26,095 nt of DNA from JADGGV01 sp035715725 (GCA_035715725.1 DASTKT010000170.1:1-26095); one strand, 5' to 3'. Positions 1 through 11,722 are shown, counted from the first letter of the stretch. A program made the numbers and translations. Notes: a model not told the origin generated them from the sequence alone.

Positions 1-61
1 CGCGTGTCCCGAAGTCCGTACCTCGCAGAAGACGACCGCCCGGTCGCGCGGCGGCGAGAAG

Positions 62-331
62 GTGAAGACCCGCAACGGGCGCGGCGACCCACCCGGCGGC
101 GGTGGGCTCGCGGAGCTCCTCGCGGGGCTCGAAGCGCTGGAGGCCGGAGACTTCTCGGCCCGGGTTTCCCTGAACGGCGACCCGCTGATGGTGCGGATCT
201 CCGATGCCTTCAACCGCATCGCCGGGCTCAACGACCGGCTCACCCAGGAGGTGGTGCGGGTGAGCACGACGGTGGGGCGGGAAGGGCAGATGACGGACCG
301 CGCCTCGCTCGGGGCGGTGAGCGGCGGATAG
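62..331 (+). pseudogene. N-terminal fragment of multi-HAMP hybrid histidine kinase, cut by in-frame TAG
   Basis: This 89-codon piece is in the same frame as the kinase at 350-4525 and reads as its natural N-terminus. A short linker is followed by a HAMP-like unit (GDFSARVSLNGDPLMVRISDAFN, then a stretch resembling the EVTRVAREVGTEGKL element of the later units). The fragment ends at a TAG at 329-331. Counting back from the Trp of the next HAMP unit, the TAG falls exactly on the invariant Trp position, so TGG to TAG is the simplest explanation. A GTG at 62 with a weak purine-rich stretch before it is the likely start, but the frame stays open to the window edge, so the true start may be upstream. 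Alone, the fragment has no catalytic part. It could be a real nonsense mutation, a suppressed stop or a base-calling error. Confidence 0.7.
329..331 (+). other. In-frame amber stop at conserved HAMP Trp codon
   Basis: The TAG at this position replaces the Trp that is encoded by TGG in the following HAMP units (620-622, 896-898, 1172-1174 and 1448-1450). The later units are spaced 92 codons apart. The first interval is 97 codons because that unit has five extra residues, and allowing for these the TAG is in perfect register. Reading resumes on both sides without a frameshift. Confidence 0.85.
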
Positions 332-349
332 GCGACGACGATCGCCTCG

Positions 350-4521
<4,172 letters not shown>

Positions 4522-4525
<4 letters not shown>

Positions 4526-5385
4526 CTCCCCGCCCGGTCCCGCTCGAGGACTCCCCGCCGGCGTACCCGGCGGACATCGAGCGGACGGAGATCGAGCTGC
4601 TGCTGGAGGCGATCTTCCGCCACTACGGCTTCGATTTCCGGTCGTACGCGTTCGCGTCGATCAAGCGGCGGATCTGGAAGCGGGCGCACGCCGAGGGGCT
4701 CCGGACCGTGAGCGCCCTGCAGGACCGGATCCTCCACGACGCTGCGGTCATGGAGCGGCTGCTGCTCGATCTCTCCGTCACCGTCTCGGCGATGTTCCGC
4801 GACCCGAGCTTCTTCCGGGCGTTCCGCGAGAAGGTGGTGCCGCTGCTGCGCACGTACCCGTTCCTGCGCATCTGGCACGCGGGGTGTTCGACGGGCGAGG
4901 AGGTGATCTCCATGGCCATCCTGCTGGAGGAGGAGGGCCTCTACGACCGCTGCCGCCTCTACGCCACCGACATCAACGAGGTCGTGCTGCAGCGGGCGCG
5001 GGCGGCGATCTTCCCGCTCGACAAGATGCAGGAGTACACCCAGAACTATCAGCGCGCGGGCGGGCGGCGCTCCTTCTCCGAGTACTACACCGCCCGGTAC
5101 GAGGGCGCGCTCTTCTCGCCCGCGCTCCTGCGCAACGTGGTGTTCGCGCAGCACAACCTGGTGACGGACGGCTCCTTCGCGGAGTGCAACGTCATCCTCT
5201 GCCGGAACGTGATGATCTACTTCGACCGCACGCTTCAGGACCGGGTGCACGAGCTCTTCCACCGCTCGCTGCCGCACCTCGGCATCCTCGCGCTCGGCCA
5301 GAAGGAGAGCCTGCGCCTGTCGCCGTTCGAGGAGCGCTACGAGCCGATCGACGGGCGCGAGAAGATCTATCGGAGGGTAGCCTGA
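4522..5385 (+). CDS. cheR: CheR-type protein-glutamate methyltransferase
   Basis: A 287-aa protein of normal CheR length. An N-terminal helical CheR_N part (about 20-100) is followed by the SAM-binding motif HAGCSTGEE at residues 119-127 and the family motif CRNVMIYF near residue 225. CheR proteins methylate glutamates on chemoreceptors or receptor-like sensors using S-adenosylmethionine. No methyl-accepting receptor gene is present in the window, so the substrate is unknown; the HAMP-rich kinase beside it is a candidate by association only. The ATG overlaps the kinase stop by four bases, and the TGA overlaps the CheB ATG by one base (TGATG), so expression is operonic and coupled. The family is clear; a role in motility is not shown. 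Confidence 0.93.
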
Positions 5386-5975
5386 TGGCCTGCCACCTCG
5401 TGGCGATCGGCGGCTCGGCCGGCGCGCTGGACGCGGTGTGCACGCTGCTCGGGCTGCTCCCGGCGGCGTTTCCCGCGGCGCTCGTCGTCGTGCAGCACCG
5501 GTCGCGGGACTCCGCGCTGCTGGCGGACGTGCTCCAGGGGTGCGCGGCGCTGCCGGTGCGCGAGGTCGAGGACAAGGACCCGATCCGGCCGGGCCACGTC
5601 TACCTCGCGCCCGCCGACTACCACCTGCTCGTGGAGCGCGGCCACTTCGCGCTCTCCACCGATCCGCCCGTGCGCTTCAGCCGGCCGTCGATCGACGTCA
5701 TGCTCGAGAGCGCGGCCGACGCGTTCGGCCCCGAGCTCGTCGGCGTGGTGCTGACCGGCGCGAACCGCGACGGCGCGGCCGGGCTCCGCCGCGTCGTGGA
5801 CCGCGGCGGCGTCGCGCTGGTGCAGGACCCGGCCACGGCCGAGGTCCCCACCATGCCCCGCGCTGCGCTCCACGCCGTCCCCGAGGCGCTGGCGCTCCCG
5901 CTCCGCGACATCGCCGAGCACCTGATCACCCTCGTTCCGCCCCGGCATTCGCCGCACGCCGTGGAGAAGCCATGA
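5385..5975 (+). CDS. cheB: CheB methylesterase catalytic domain, no receiver domain
   Basis: A 196-aa protein that corresponds to the CheB C-terminal esterase domain only. The catalytic triad is visible: Ser11 in IGGSAG, His38 in VVQHRS and Asp129 in TGANRDGAAG. CheB removes methyl groups from receptor glutamates and can deamidate glutamines. Classical CheB has an N-terminal receiver that inhibits the enzyme until phosphorylated. Here it is absent and the protein begins directly with the esterase fold, so control must come from partners or from expression. The start overlaps the CheR stop by one base, and the stop at 5973-5975 lies inside the start of the following kinase. The CheR-CheB pair inside a kinase operon points to methylation-based adaptation of a non-canonical sensor (inference). 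Confidence 0.93.
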   Translation: MACHLVAIGGSAGALDAVCTLLGLLPAAFPAALVVVQHRSRDSALLADVLQGCAALPVREVEDKDPIRPGHVYLAPADYHLLVERGHFALSTDPPVRFSRPSIDVMLESAADAFGPELVGVVLTGANRDGAAGLRRVVDRGGVALVQDPATAEVPTMPRAALHAVPEALALPLRDIAEHLITLVPPRHSPHAVEKP

Positions 5976-7777
5976 TGCCGAACGCTGGTCCGCACATCCT
6001 GATCGTCGACGACCGGGCCGAAAACCTCCTCGCGCTGGAAGCGATCCTCGAGCCGCTCGGCCACCGGATCGTCCGCGCCGGCTCCGGCGAGGAGGCGCTC
6101 CGCGCCGTGCTCCGCCATGACTTCGCCGTCATCCTGCTCGACGTCCAGATGCCCGGCATGAACGGCTTCGAGACGGCGACGCTGCTCAAGTCCCGCGCCC
6201 GCTCCCGCCACACGCCGATCATCTTCCTCACGGCGATCAGCAAGGAGGAGCGCTTCGTCTACGAGGGGTATTCCGTCGGCGCCGTCGACTACATGCCGAA
6301 GCCGCTCCAGCCCGACATCCTCCGCTCGAAGGTCACCGTCTTCGTCGAGCTGTGGCAGAAGAACCGCGAGATCGCCCGCCAGGCCGAGCTGCTGCGGAGC
6401 AGCGAGCGGCGCGAGCTGGAGTACCGCCACGCCGCCCAGCTCCGCGAGACCGAGGCCCGCGCCGCGCAGATCCTCGAGACCGCCACCGAGGCCATCATCA
6501 CGTTCGACGCCGAGCACCGCATCGTCGTCTTCAACCGCGCGGCGGAGCAGATGTTCGGGATGCCCGCCGCCGTCGCCGCCGCGCGCGGCATCGAGGCGCT
6601 GCTCCACCCGTCGGCCCGGTCCCACTTCCTCCACCACCTCCACGTCCGCCAGGGCAAGGAGCGGCGCGCCACGCCCCGCCCCGAGATCTACACCGCGCTC
6701 CGCAGCGACGGCGTCGAGTTCCCCTTCGAGGCGTCGCTCTCCGGCCTCGACGTCGGCGACGGCACCGTCTTCACGCTCATCGGCCGCGATGTCTCCGAGC
6801 GCCAGCGCGCCGAGCAGGCGCTGCGCGCCCAGGCCGTCGAGCTGGCCAACGCCATGGCCGAGCTGACCGCGCTCAACGACGAGCTGCAGCGCCGCCAGGG
6901 CGAGCTCGAGCGCGCCATCAACTCCCGCAGCCGCTTCTACGCCTCCATGTCCCACGAGCTGCGCACGCCGATCAACGCGATCCTCGGCTACAGCTCGCTC
7001 CTCCTCGACCGCGTCTACGGCGAGCTGAACGACACGCAGATCCAGGGCATCGAGCGGACGAAGCGCGCCGCCAAGCACCTGCTCGAGCTCGTGAACGACG
7101 TCCTCGACCTCTCCAAGATCGAGGCCGGCAAGCTCGAGCTGCAGTTCGAGGTCGTCCCCTTCCCCGCCCTCATCGACGACCTCTTCATCACCATGCAGCC
7201 GCTGGCCGACCAGCACGGCTGCGACCTCGACCTCGAGATCCACGGTGAGCCGCGCACCATCACCAGCGACCCGCGCCGCGTCCGCCAGATCCTGCTCAAC
7301 CTCGTCTCCAACGCCATCAAGTTCGGCCGCGAGAAGCCCGTCCGCGTGATCTACGCCGCCACCGAAGCGGGCGGCATCGAGGTCGCCGTCGTCGACCAGG
7401 GCCCCGGCATCGCGCCCGACGACGTCGCCCGCATCTTCGAGGAGTTCGTCCAGCTCCCGGCCACCTCCACCGCCGAGGGCACCGGCCTCGGCCTCCCCAT
7501 CTCCCGCCGCCTCGCCGTTCTCCTCGGCGGCGCCATCACCGTCGACTCCGCGCCCGGCGCCGGCAGCACCTTCCGCCTGCGGCTCCCCACCACCCCGCCG
7601 CAGGGCCGCTACACCGACCTCTCGGGCGCCTCCGTCGCCGTCGTCATCACCGAGGCCTCGCTCCCCGGCCACGAGCCCGCCGTCCCCGCCGGGCACGCGG
7701 ACGCCGAGGCCGACGACCGCGCGGACGACGACGCCGGCCCCGGGCCGGCCGGAGGCTCGAAGGCGATGGTGGCGTGA
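5972..7777 (+). CDS. REC-PAS-histidine kinase (receiver at N-terminus)
   Basis: A 601-aa protein. An N-terminal receiver (1-125) has DD13-14, phospho-Asp57 in LLDVQMPGMNG and Lys in the MPKP motif. A coiled coil (about 130-160) leads to a PAS domain (about 160-290, TEAIITFDAEHRIVVFNRAAEQMFG), a second helical linker and HisKA (SMSHELRTPIN, His328). HATPase_c has LVSNAIKF, DQGPGI and GTGLGLPIS. The C-terminus is a disordered Ala/Asp-rich tail. The ATG at 5972 overlaps the CheB stop and has GGAGA at 5963-5967 as Shine-Dalgarno. An N-terminal receiver suggests it is controlled by phosphotransfer, plausibly from the hybrid kinase at the head of the operon (inference). There is no output domain, so a downstream regulator elsewhere is needed. 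Confidence 0.95.
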   Translation: MMPNAGPHILIVDDRAENLLALEAILEPLGHRIVRAGSGEEALRAVLRHDFAVILLDVQMPGMNGFETATLLKSRARSRHTPIIFLTAISKEERFVYEGYSVGAVDYMPKPLQPDILRSKVTVFVELWQKNREIARQAELLRSSERRELEYRHAAQLRETEARAAQILETATEAIITFDAEHRIVVFNRAAEQMFGMPAAVAAARGIEALLHPSARSHFLHHLHVRQGKERRATPRPEIYTALRSDGVEFPFEASLSGLDVGDGTVFTLIGRDVSERQRAEQALRAQAVELANAMAELTALNDELQRRQGELERAINSRSRFYASMSHELRTPINAILGYSSLLLDRVYGELNDTQIQGIERTKRAAKHLLELVNDVLDLSKIEAGKLELQFEVVPFPALIDDLFITMQPLADQHGCDLDLEIHGEPRTITSDPRRVRQILLNLVSNAIKFGREKPVRVIYAATEAGGIEVAVVDQGPGIAPDDVARIFEEFVQLPATSTAEGTGLGLPISRRLAVLLGGAITVDSAPGAGSTFRLRLPTTPPQGRYTDLSGASVAVVITEASLPGHEPAVPAGHADAEADDRADDDAGPGPAGGSKAMVA

Positions 7778-8132
7778 GCTCGCGGGCGTCCGCTACGCCC
7801 TGGAACCGAAACGTGTCACACGGAGACACGGGGGACACGGAGGGTTCGCGGGCATCCGCGGCGTTCCTGACCTGCACGTCACGCCAGGAGCGCGAAGGGG
7901 AATGGAAAGCCGCGGCGAGTTCGCGCGCGGTGGCGGGCGCCCGGGGGGACGCAACTACTTTTTTGGGGGGTCCTTGCGGGCGTCCGGGTGGGCGAGGCGT
8001 GGGGCCGTGTATTGGTATGGCTAGCGGTCGCCGGGCGGCTGCGGGCGCCCGGCTCCGTGGCTCGTCCGTTCACCCCGTGGCTCCGTGTGACATGATCGAA
8101 GCCTCGGCCGCCCACGGACCGGATCGAAGCGC
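7778..8132. other. Intergenic spacer between convergent genes with an inverted-repeat pair
   Basis: No gene is seen in these 355 bases, which separate the 3' ends of the signalling operon and the minus-strand aminotransferase. The spacer holds an inverted repeat (7814-7833 and 8073-8092) described separately, and an unusual T6G6 run at 7959-7970 in otherwise very GC-rich DNA. The T run could assist termination of the plus-strand operon, but I do not see a clear stem directly before it. Confidence 0.7.
7814..8092. repeat. Element bounded by 20-bp imperfect inverted repeats (TGTCACACGGAG family)
   Basis: The left end at 7814-7833 starts TGTCACACGGAG and continues to CACGGGG. The reverse complement of the right end at 8073-8092 matches it at 19 of 20 positions. 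The enclosed 240 bp carries no gene. The left end continues with GACACGGAGGG, giving internal repetition of ACACGGAG. The arrangement resembles dispersed non-coding repeats or MITE-like elements of high-GC bacteria; no transposase is nearby and no target-site duplication was confirmed. Confidence 0.5.
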
Positions 8133-9500
8133 CTACACCTCCACCCCCCGCCCCGGCGCCACCCGCTCCGCGAGCGCGACGAGCATCTCCACCAGCCGCC
8201 GGATGTCCGCCTCGTTGCTCGACACGCCGAGCGAGACGCGCACGGCGCCCACCGGTTTGTCGTGCAGGCAGACGGAGAAGCGCGCGAGCGTGAAGTCGTC
8301 GCCCGCCAGCTCCTCGAAGCAGCGCAGCGCCTCCTCGTCCGCGATCTCGAACGACATCTCGGCCGCGCCCGGATTGCAGAAGTAGCCGGTGCGGATCGAG
8401 ATCCCCGCGTCCGCCGCGGCCGCCTCCACGAGCCGGCAGTCCACCACGGCGCCGTCCGGGCCGAGCATGTTGAACGCCACCGTCCCGCCGCGCCCCTCCG
8501 GCGAGGATGGGCCGTAGACCCGGACCAGTGGCGCGCCCGAGCCGTGCCGCAGCGCCGTCAGCTCCCGCAGCAGGCTGGCCACGAGCCCCGTCACGTGCGC
8601 GCTCACCCGCTCCATCCCGACCTCGTCCAGGAAGTCGAGCCCCGACGTGACCGCCGCCACCGCCAGGAAGTTCGGCGTCCCATCCTCGAACGCGGCCGCG
8701 TCCCGGTACGGGATGTGGACCGCGTTCTGCGCGCTCGCGAAGCGCACCGTGCCCCCGCCGAACCACGGCCGGTGCAGCTTGGCCAGCGCCTCGCGCCGCG
8801 CCAGCAGCGCGCCGATCCCCGTCGGATAGCCGAACATCTTGTAGAACGACACGCACGCGAAGTCCGGCTTCACCCGCGACAGGTCCAGCCGGCTCGTCGG
8901 CACGAACGCCGCCGCGTCCAGCAGCACGTCGTACCCGCGCTCGTGCGCCAGCTCGATCCACTCCAGCGGGTGCTTCACCCCCGAGAAGTTCGACTGCGCC
9001 GGGTACGCCAGCAGGTTGTGCGCCCCCGGCCGCGTCTCCCCCAGCTCCGCCGCCAGCTCCGCCACCCGCAGGTCCGGCCCCAGCGGGATGTAGCGCGTCG
9101 CCGCGCCGTGCGCCGCCGCGAACTCCCGGATCCCGTTCACCGAGTTGTGGTTGTCCGCCGTCAGCAGGAAGCACGACCCCGCCCCGAACGGGTACGCCTC
9201 CCCCACCAGCTTCAGCGCCCCCGTCGCGTTCGCCGTGAAGATCGCCTCGTACTCCGCCGGGTCCGCCCGGAAGAAGTCCAGCACCCGCCGCCGCGCCTGC
9301 GCCACGTGCTCCGTGCTCAGCCGCGACGACGGGCTCCGCGAGTGCGGGTTCCCCAGCGTCGACCGGCGCAGCAGCTTCGCGTGCGCCCGCACCAGCGAGT
9401 CCGGGTACAGCGCGCTCCCCGTGTGGTCCAGGTACGCGTGCCCCTCGGCATCCAGCCGCCCGAACTCCCGCCGCCGCAGCGCCGCCATCGTCTCGTCCAC
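8133..9500 (-). CDS. Class V aminotransferase, cysteine desulfurase-like (MOCOS N-domain/SufS type)
   Basis: A 455-aa PLP enzyme. The start chosen is GTG at 9500 because AGGAGG lies 9 bases upstream (9510-9515); an in-frame ATG at 9488 and ATGs upstream near 9563 lack such a site. An N-terminal YLDHTGSALYP motif, the PLP-binding Lys221 in CVSFYKMFGYPTG and Cys375 in IRTGYFCNPG are visible. A Cys in this position is the sulfur-accepting residue of cysteine desulfurases and of the aminotransferase domain of molybdenum cofactor sulfurase, where the motif is nearly the same. The protein lacks the C-terminal MOSC domain of full MOCOS and has no suf/isc or moa/mob neighbours. The reaction is probably cysteine to alanine with persulfide transfer, but the acceptor is unknown. 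It is a single-gene unit converging on the signalling operon. Confidence 0.9.
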   Translation of the reverse strand: MDETMAALRRREFGRLDAEGHAYLDHTGSALYPDSLVRAHAKLLRRSTLGNPHSRSPSSRLSTEHVAQARRRVLDFFRADPAEYEAIFTANATGALKLVGEAYPFGAGSCFLLTADNHNSVNGIREFAAAHGAATRYIPLGPDLRVAELAAELGETRPGAHNLLAYPAQSNFSGVKHPLEWIELAHERGYDVLLDAAAFVPTSRLDLSRVKPDFACVSFYKMFGYPTGIGALLARREALAKLHRPWFGGGTVRFASAQNAVHIPYRDAAAFEDGTPNFLAVAAVTSGLDFLDEVGMERVSAHVTGLVASLLRELTALRHGSGAPLVRVYGPSSPEGRGGTVAFNMLGPDGAVVDCRLVEAAAADAGISIRTGYFCNPGAAEMSFEIADEEALRCFEELAGDDFTLARFSVCLHDKPVGAVRVSLGVSSNEADIRRLVEMLVALAERVAPGRGVEV

Positions 9501-9846
9501 GGAACCCTTCCTCCTTCGTCGAGCCAATCCGTCAGCAGCACCGCCCCGCATCCGCATCCGCATCCGGCAGCTCCCGGCTCCGCCTCCGCCTCCGCCTCCG
9601 CTCCCGCCTCCGAAGCAGGAGCCGGGTCCCGGTCCGCCTCCGCCCCCCGCAATCTACCCGCGACCCGCCACCCCGGTCTACCGCGCCCTTCCGCCCACCC
9701 CAGCGTGCCCCACCCCCGGGCGACTGGCCCGCACCCCGTTCTGGGGCACCGGACTTGCGGCCGCCGGATGTTTCCCAAATCCCACCCCGGCGCCACACCC
9801 GAACGCCTCGGGTACCGGCCCGGAACCCCCGAACCGGAGGACCGCA
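9501..9846. other. Divergent intergenic region with C-rich simple repeats
   Basis: These 346 bases between divergent genes hold the Shine-Dalgarno AGGAGG for the leftward gene (9510-9515, minus strand) and GGAGG for the rightward gene (9836-9840). Between them are short hexamer repeats: CATCCG units at about 9549-9568 and CTCCGC units at about 9580-9612. Promoters for both genes should lie here, but I see no convincing -35/-10 pair. No small gene is supported. Confidence 0.6.
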
Positions 9847-10353
9847 ATGGAGAAGCTCAACGACCTCAACGACCTCTTCCAGCACGAGCTGAAGGACCTG
9901 TACAACGCGGAGCAGCAGATCCTGAAGGCGCTGCCGAAGATGGCCGACGCGACGAGCCACGACGACCTGCGCCGGGCGTTCCAGGAGCACGAGCAGGTGA
10001 CGCGGGAGCAGGTCCGGCGCCTGGAGACGATCGCCGACGACCTGGGGTTCGACCTGAAGGGGACGAAATGCAAGGGGATCGAGGGGATCATCGACGAGGG
10101 GAAGGACCTGCTGAAGGCGGACGCGGAGCCGAGCACGCGGGACGCGGCGCTGATCGGCTCGGCGCAGCGGGTCGAGCACTACGAGATCGCGGGGTACGGC
10201 ACGGCGCGCACGTACGCCCGGCGCCTGGGCTTCGACCGAGCGGCCGAGCTGCTCCAGACGACGCTGGACGAGGAGGAGAACACGGACCTCCGCCTGACGC
10301 AGTTGGCGGAGACCGTCGTGAACCCGGACGCGCAGGCGGAACGGATGCGCTGA
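9847..10353 (+). CDS. YciE/YciF-type DUF892 ferritin-like protein
   Basis: A 168-aa helical protein of typical DUF892 length. The ATG at 9847 is fixed by GGAGG at 9836-9840. The start DLFQHELKDLYNAEQQI and later EHEQVTREQVRRLE, VEHYEIAGYGT and LDEEENTDLRLTQLAE supply the regularly spaced Glu/His residues expected of a diiron four-helix bundle. Members of this family are linked to stress responses in enterobacteria, but their reaction is not settled. The gene stands alone; the perfect palindrome at 10375-10402 follows within 25 bases of the stop and probably ends its transcript. The family is certain; a metal-dependent function is inferred from the residues. Confidence 0.93.
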   Translation: MEKLNDLNDLFQHELKDLYNAEQQILKALPKMADATSHDDLRRAFQEHEQVTREQVRRLETIADDLGFDLKGTKCKGIEGIIDEGKDLLKADAEPSTRDAALIGSAQRVEHYEIAGYGTARTYARRLGFDRAAELLQTTLDEEENTDLRLTQLAETVVNPDAQAERMR

Positions 10354-10374
10354 CGCGCCGCCCGTAGGACCCGT

Positions 10375-10402
10375 CCCCGCGGGCGCGGCCGCGCCCGCGG
10401 GG
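10375..10402 (+). terminator. Perfect 28-bp GC palindrome, terminator-like hairpin
   Basis: The half-site CCCCGCGGGCGCGG is followed directly by its exact reverse complement. As RNA it can fold into a 12-bp stem with a GGCC loop. It begins 21 bases after the DUF892 stop. There is no T tract, so it may be a Rho-independent terminator of the U-less type or a transcript-stabilising hairpin. Confidence 0.5.
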
Positions 10403-10539
10403 TCGCGGACCGGTGCGCCTCACTCCATCCGGGTCGCCTCCACGGGATCGATGGGTGTCTCTCGGCAAGCAAGCGTTCACGGGGGCGGGGCCAAACGCTG
10501 CGGGCGGCGATGACTGCGGGGTGGACGGCGGGCGGGAGC

Positions 10540-10627
10540 GAGCGCGGGCGAACTGCTGACCACTGCGCGTCCGACGGCGGGTGGGGGCGGGGACTGCGGG
10601 TGGGGGCGAGCGCGGGCCCACGACGGG
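10540..10627 (+). repeat. Left arm of large inverted repeat
   Basis: Two blocks lie here. 10540-10589 includes GCGCGGGCGAACTGCTGACC and CGTCCGACGGCGGGTGGGGG. 10593-10627 runs from ACTGCGGGTGGGGGCGAG to CCCACGACGGG. Their reverse complements occur at 11678-11722 (with a short indel) and 11510-11556 (with a 12-base internal duplication of CGCGAGCGCGGG). Confidence 0.65.
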
Positions 10628-10929
10628 AGCACTTCGGGCGGGGGCGGGGGGCGCTTCACCCTTCCGCTCGCTTCTCCAGGGCGAGGCTGGCGTCCGTCGG
10701 CATGCCCGCGCCCGCACCGGCGAGGTCCTGGGCCGGGCGGACGTCCCGATCGCTGAAACGCTTGGTGTGAAGTAGCGGCGGCTCCGGCGCGGTCGTTGAC
10801 CCTCGTGGGCGGGGCCGGGTCCAGGTCCCGCCCGGGGAGCGCCGCCGCGTGCCGTCGCCGCCGAGCGGGCCGCCGCCTCCGCCGCCTCCGGGCCCACGGC
10901 GACTGCGAACGCGCCGCGGTTCCGGACGC

Positions 10930-11048
10930 ATTGCCGTAAACGCCGCACGCACCGGCTGCGCGGAGACGCTTGCGGGGTTCGCGGCGATTATTCCCGTCAA
11001 GGCCGCAAGGGTGTCCGGCGGAGGGCACGCGTGCGGCGTTGACGGCAA
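10930..11048. repeat. Four-copy REP/BIME-like cluster of a 20-bp motif in alternating orientation
   Basis: Motif a at 10931-10950 (+) is TTGCCGTAAACGCCGCACGC. Motif c at 11029-11048 (-) matches it at 19 of 20 bases. Inner copies are d at 10968-10988 (-, about 16 of 21) and b at 10991-11010 (+, about 15 of 20). The order is a forward, d reverse, b forward, c reverse, with 17-base and 18-base spacers inside each head-to-head pair. This is the arrangement of bacterial interspersed mosaic elements made from paired REP units; no RAYT transposase was seen nearby. Confidence 0.55.
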
Positions 11049-11080
11049 GCCGGCCCCCGAGCCTCGGCCGGTCGGCCGCT

Positions 11081-11134
11081 CCGCTCGCCCGAGGGCGGCC
11101 GACCGATCCGCTCGCCCGAGGGCGGCCGACCGGC
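11081..11134. repeat. 27-bp direct tandem duplication
   Basis: A 27-bp unit beginning CCGCTCGCCCGAGGGCGGCC at 11081-11107 is repeated immediately at 11108-11134, with changes only at the last two bases. Each unit contains GGCGGCCGACC. It lies just outside the REP-like cluster in the gene-free region. Confidence 0.7.
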
Positions 11135-11509
11135 CGATCCGCCGATGGCTCCGCCCGGACGCGGGCGGGTGAGGGGTGCGTCGTCCAGCCGCCCTGCCGC
11201 TGCCGCGCCGCCCGACCGCCGCCCCGCGCGGGCGGTGCCGACCGCATCGGCCGGGGAGCGACCTCACACCAAGCGCTGAAGACTCGCCGGATCACCCACC
11301 GCTGCAAGACGGCTCGCCTCCGGTCCGCTTCTCCTCGCGCGGTCTCGTAGGCCGCGATCTTCCTCTTCGCTCGGACGGAGCCGACCCGAGAGGGGCGCCT
11401 CCGCCGCCCGGACCGTGCGGATCCGCTCGAGCCGCACGGGCCCACGCCTCGGCCGAGGGCGGGGCGCGAACATGGCACCTCGAGTTCCCAGCCCCGGCCC
11501 GCCGTTGGA

Positions 11510-11722
11510 CCCGTCGTGGGCCCGCGCTCGCGCCCGCGCTCGCCCCCACCCGCAGTACGCGCCCAAGCCCGCCGTCGGACCCGCGGTGGTCAGCCGTTCG
11601 CCCAAGCCCGCCGTCGGACGCGCAGTGGTCAGCCGTTCGCCCAAGCCCGCCGTCGGCCCCGCAATGGTCAGCAGTTCGCCCCCACCCGCCGTCGGACCCG
11701 TGGTGTAGTTCGCCCGCGCTCG
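11510..11722. repeat. Right arm of large inverted repeat, with a 39-bp tandem array
   Basis: 11510-11556 mirrors 10593-10627. It is followed by three 39-bp tandem units at 11561-11599, 11600-11638 and 11639-11677, each starting GCCCAAGCCCGCCGTCGG and containing TGGTCAGC. A fourth, degenerate unit at 11678-11722 mirrors 10540-10589. A further relative, CCCGCCGTTGGACCCG, lies at about 11499-11514. The array has no unique spacers and so is not a CRISPR. It ends 14 bases from the stop of the DinB gene. Confidence 0.75.

Noticed and set aside
5618..7696. 692-codon antisense frame opposite CheB and the second kinase
   Set aside because: The Gly/Glu/Asp-rich low-complexity translation mirrors the codon pattern of the real genes; no domain and no ribosome site.
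7945..7970. T6G6 run as a classical Rho-independent terminator of the signalling operon
   Set aside because: No clear stem directly precedes the T run, and the G run follows it; evidence is insufficient.
9549..9640. CATCCG and CTCCGC hexamer runs as a functional repeat
   Set aside because: Short, imperfect simple repeats in GC-rich DNA; expected by slippage and without other structure.
11415..11708. Plus-strand frame with 13-residue repeats across the tandem array
   Set aside because: The repeat length is a multiple of three, but the frame has no ribosome site or family match and ends within the array; mirrored non-coding copies at 10540 argue for a DNA-level repeat.
11561..11722. Possible CRISPR array
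   Set aside because: Units are contiguous with no unique spacers, and no cas gene is present.
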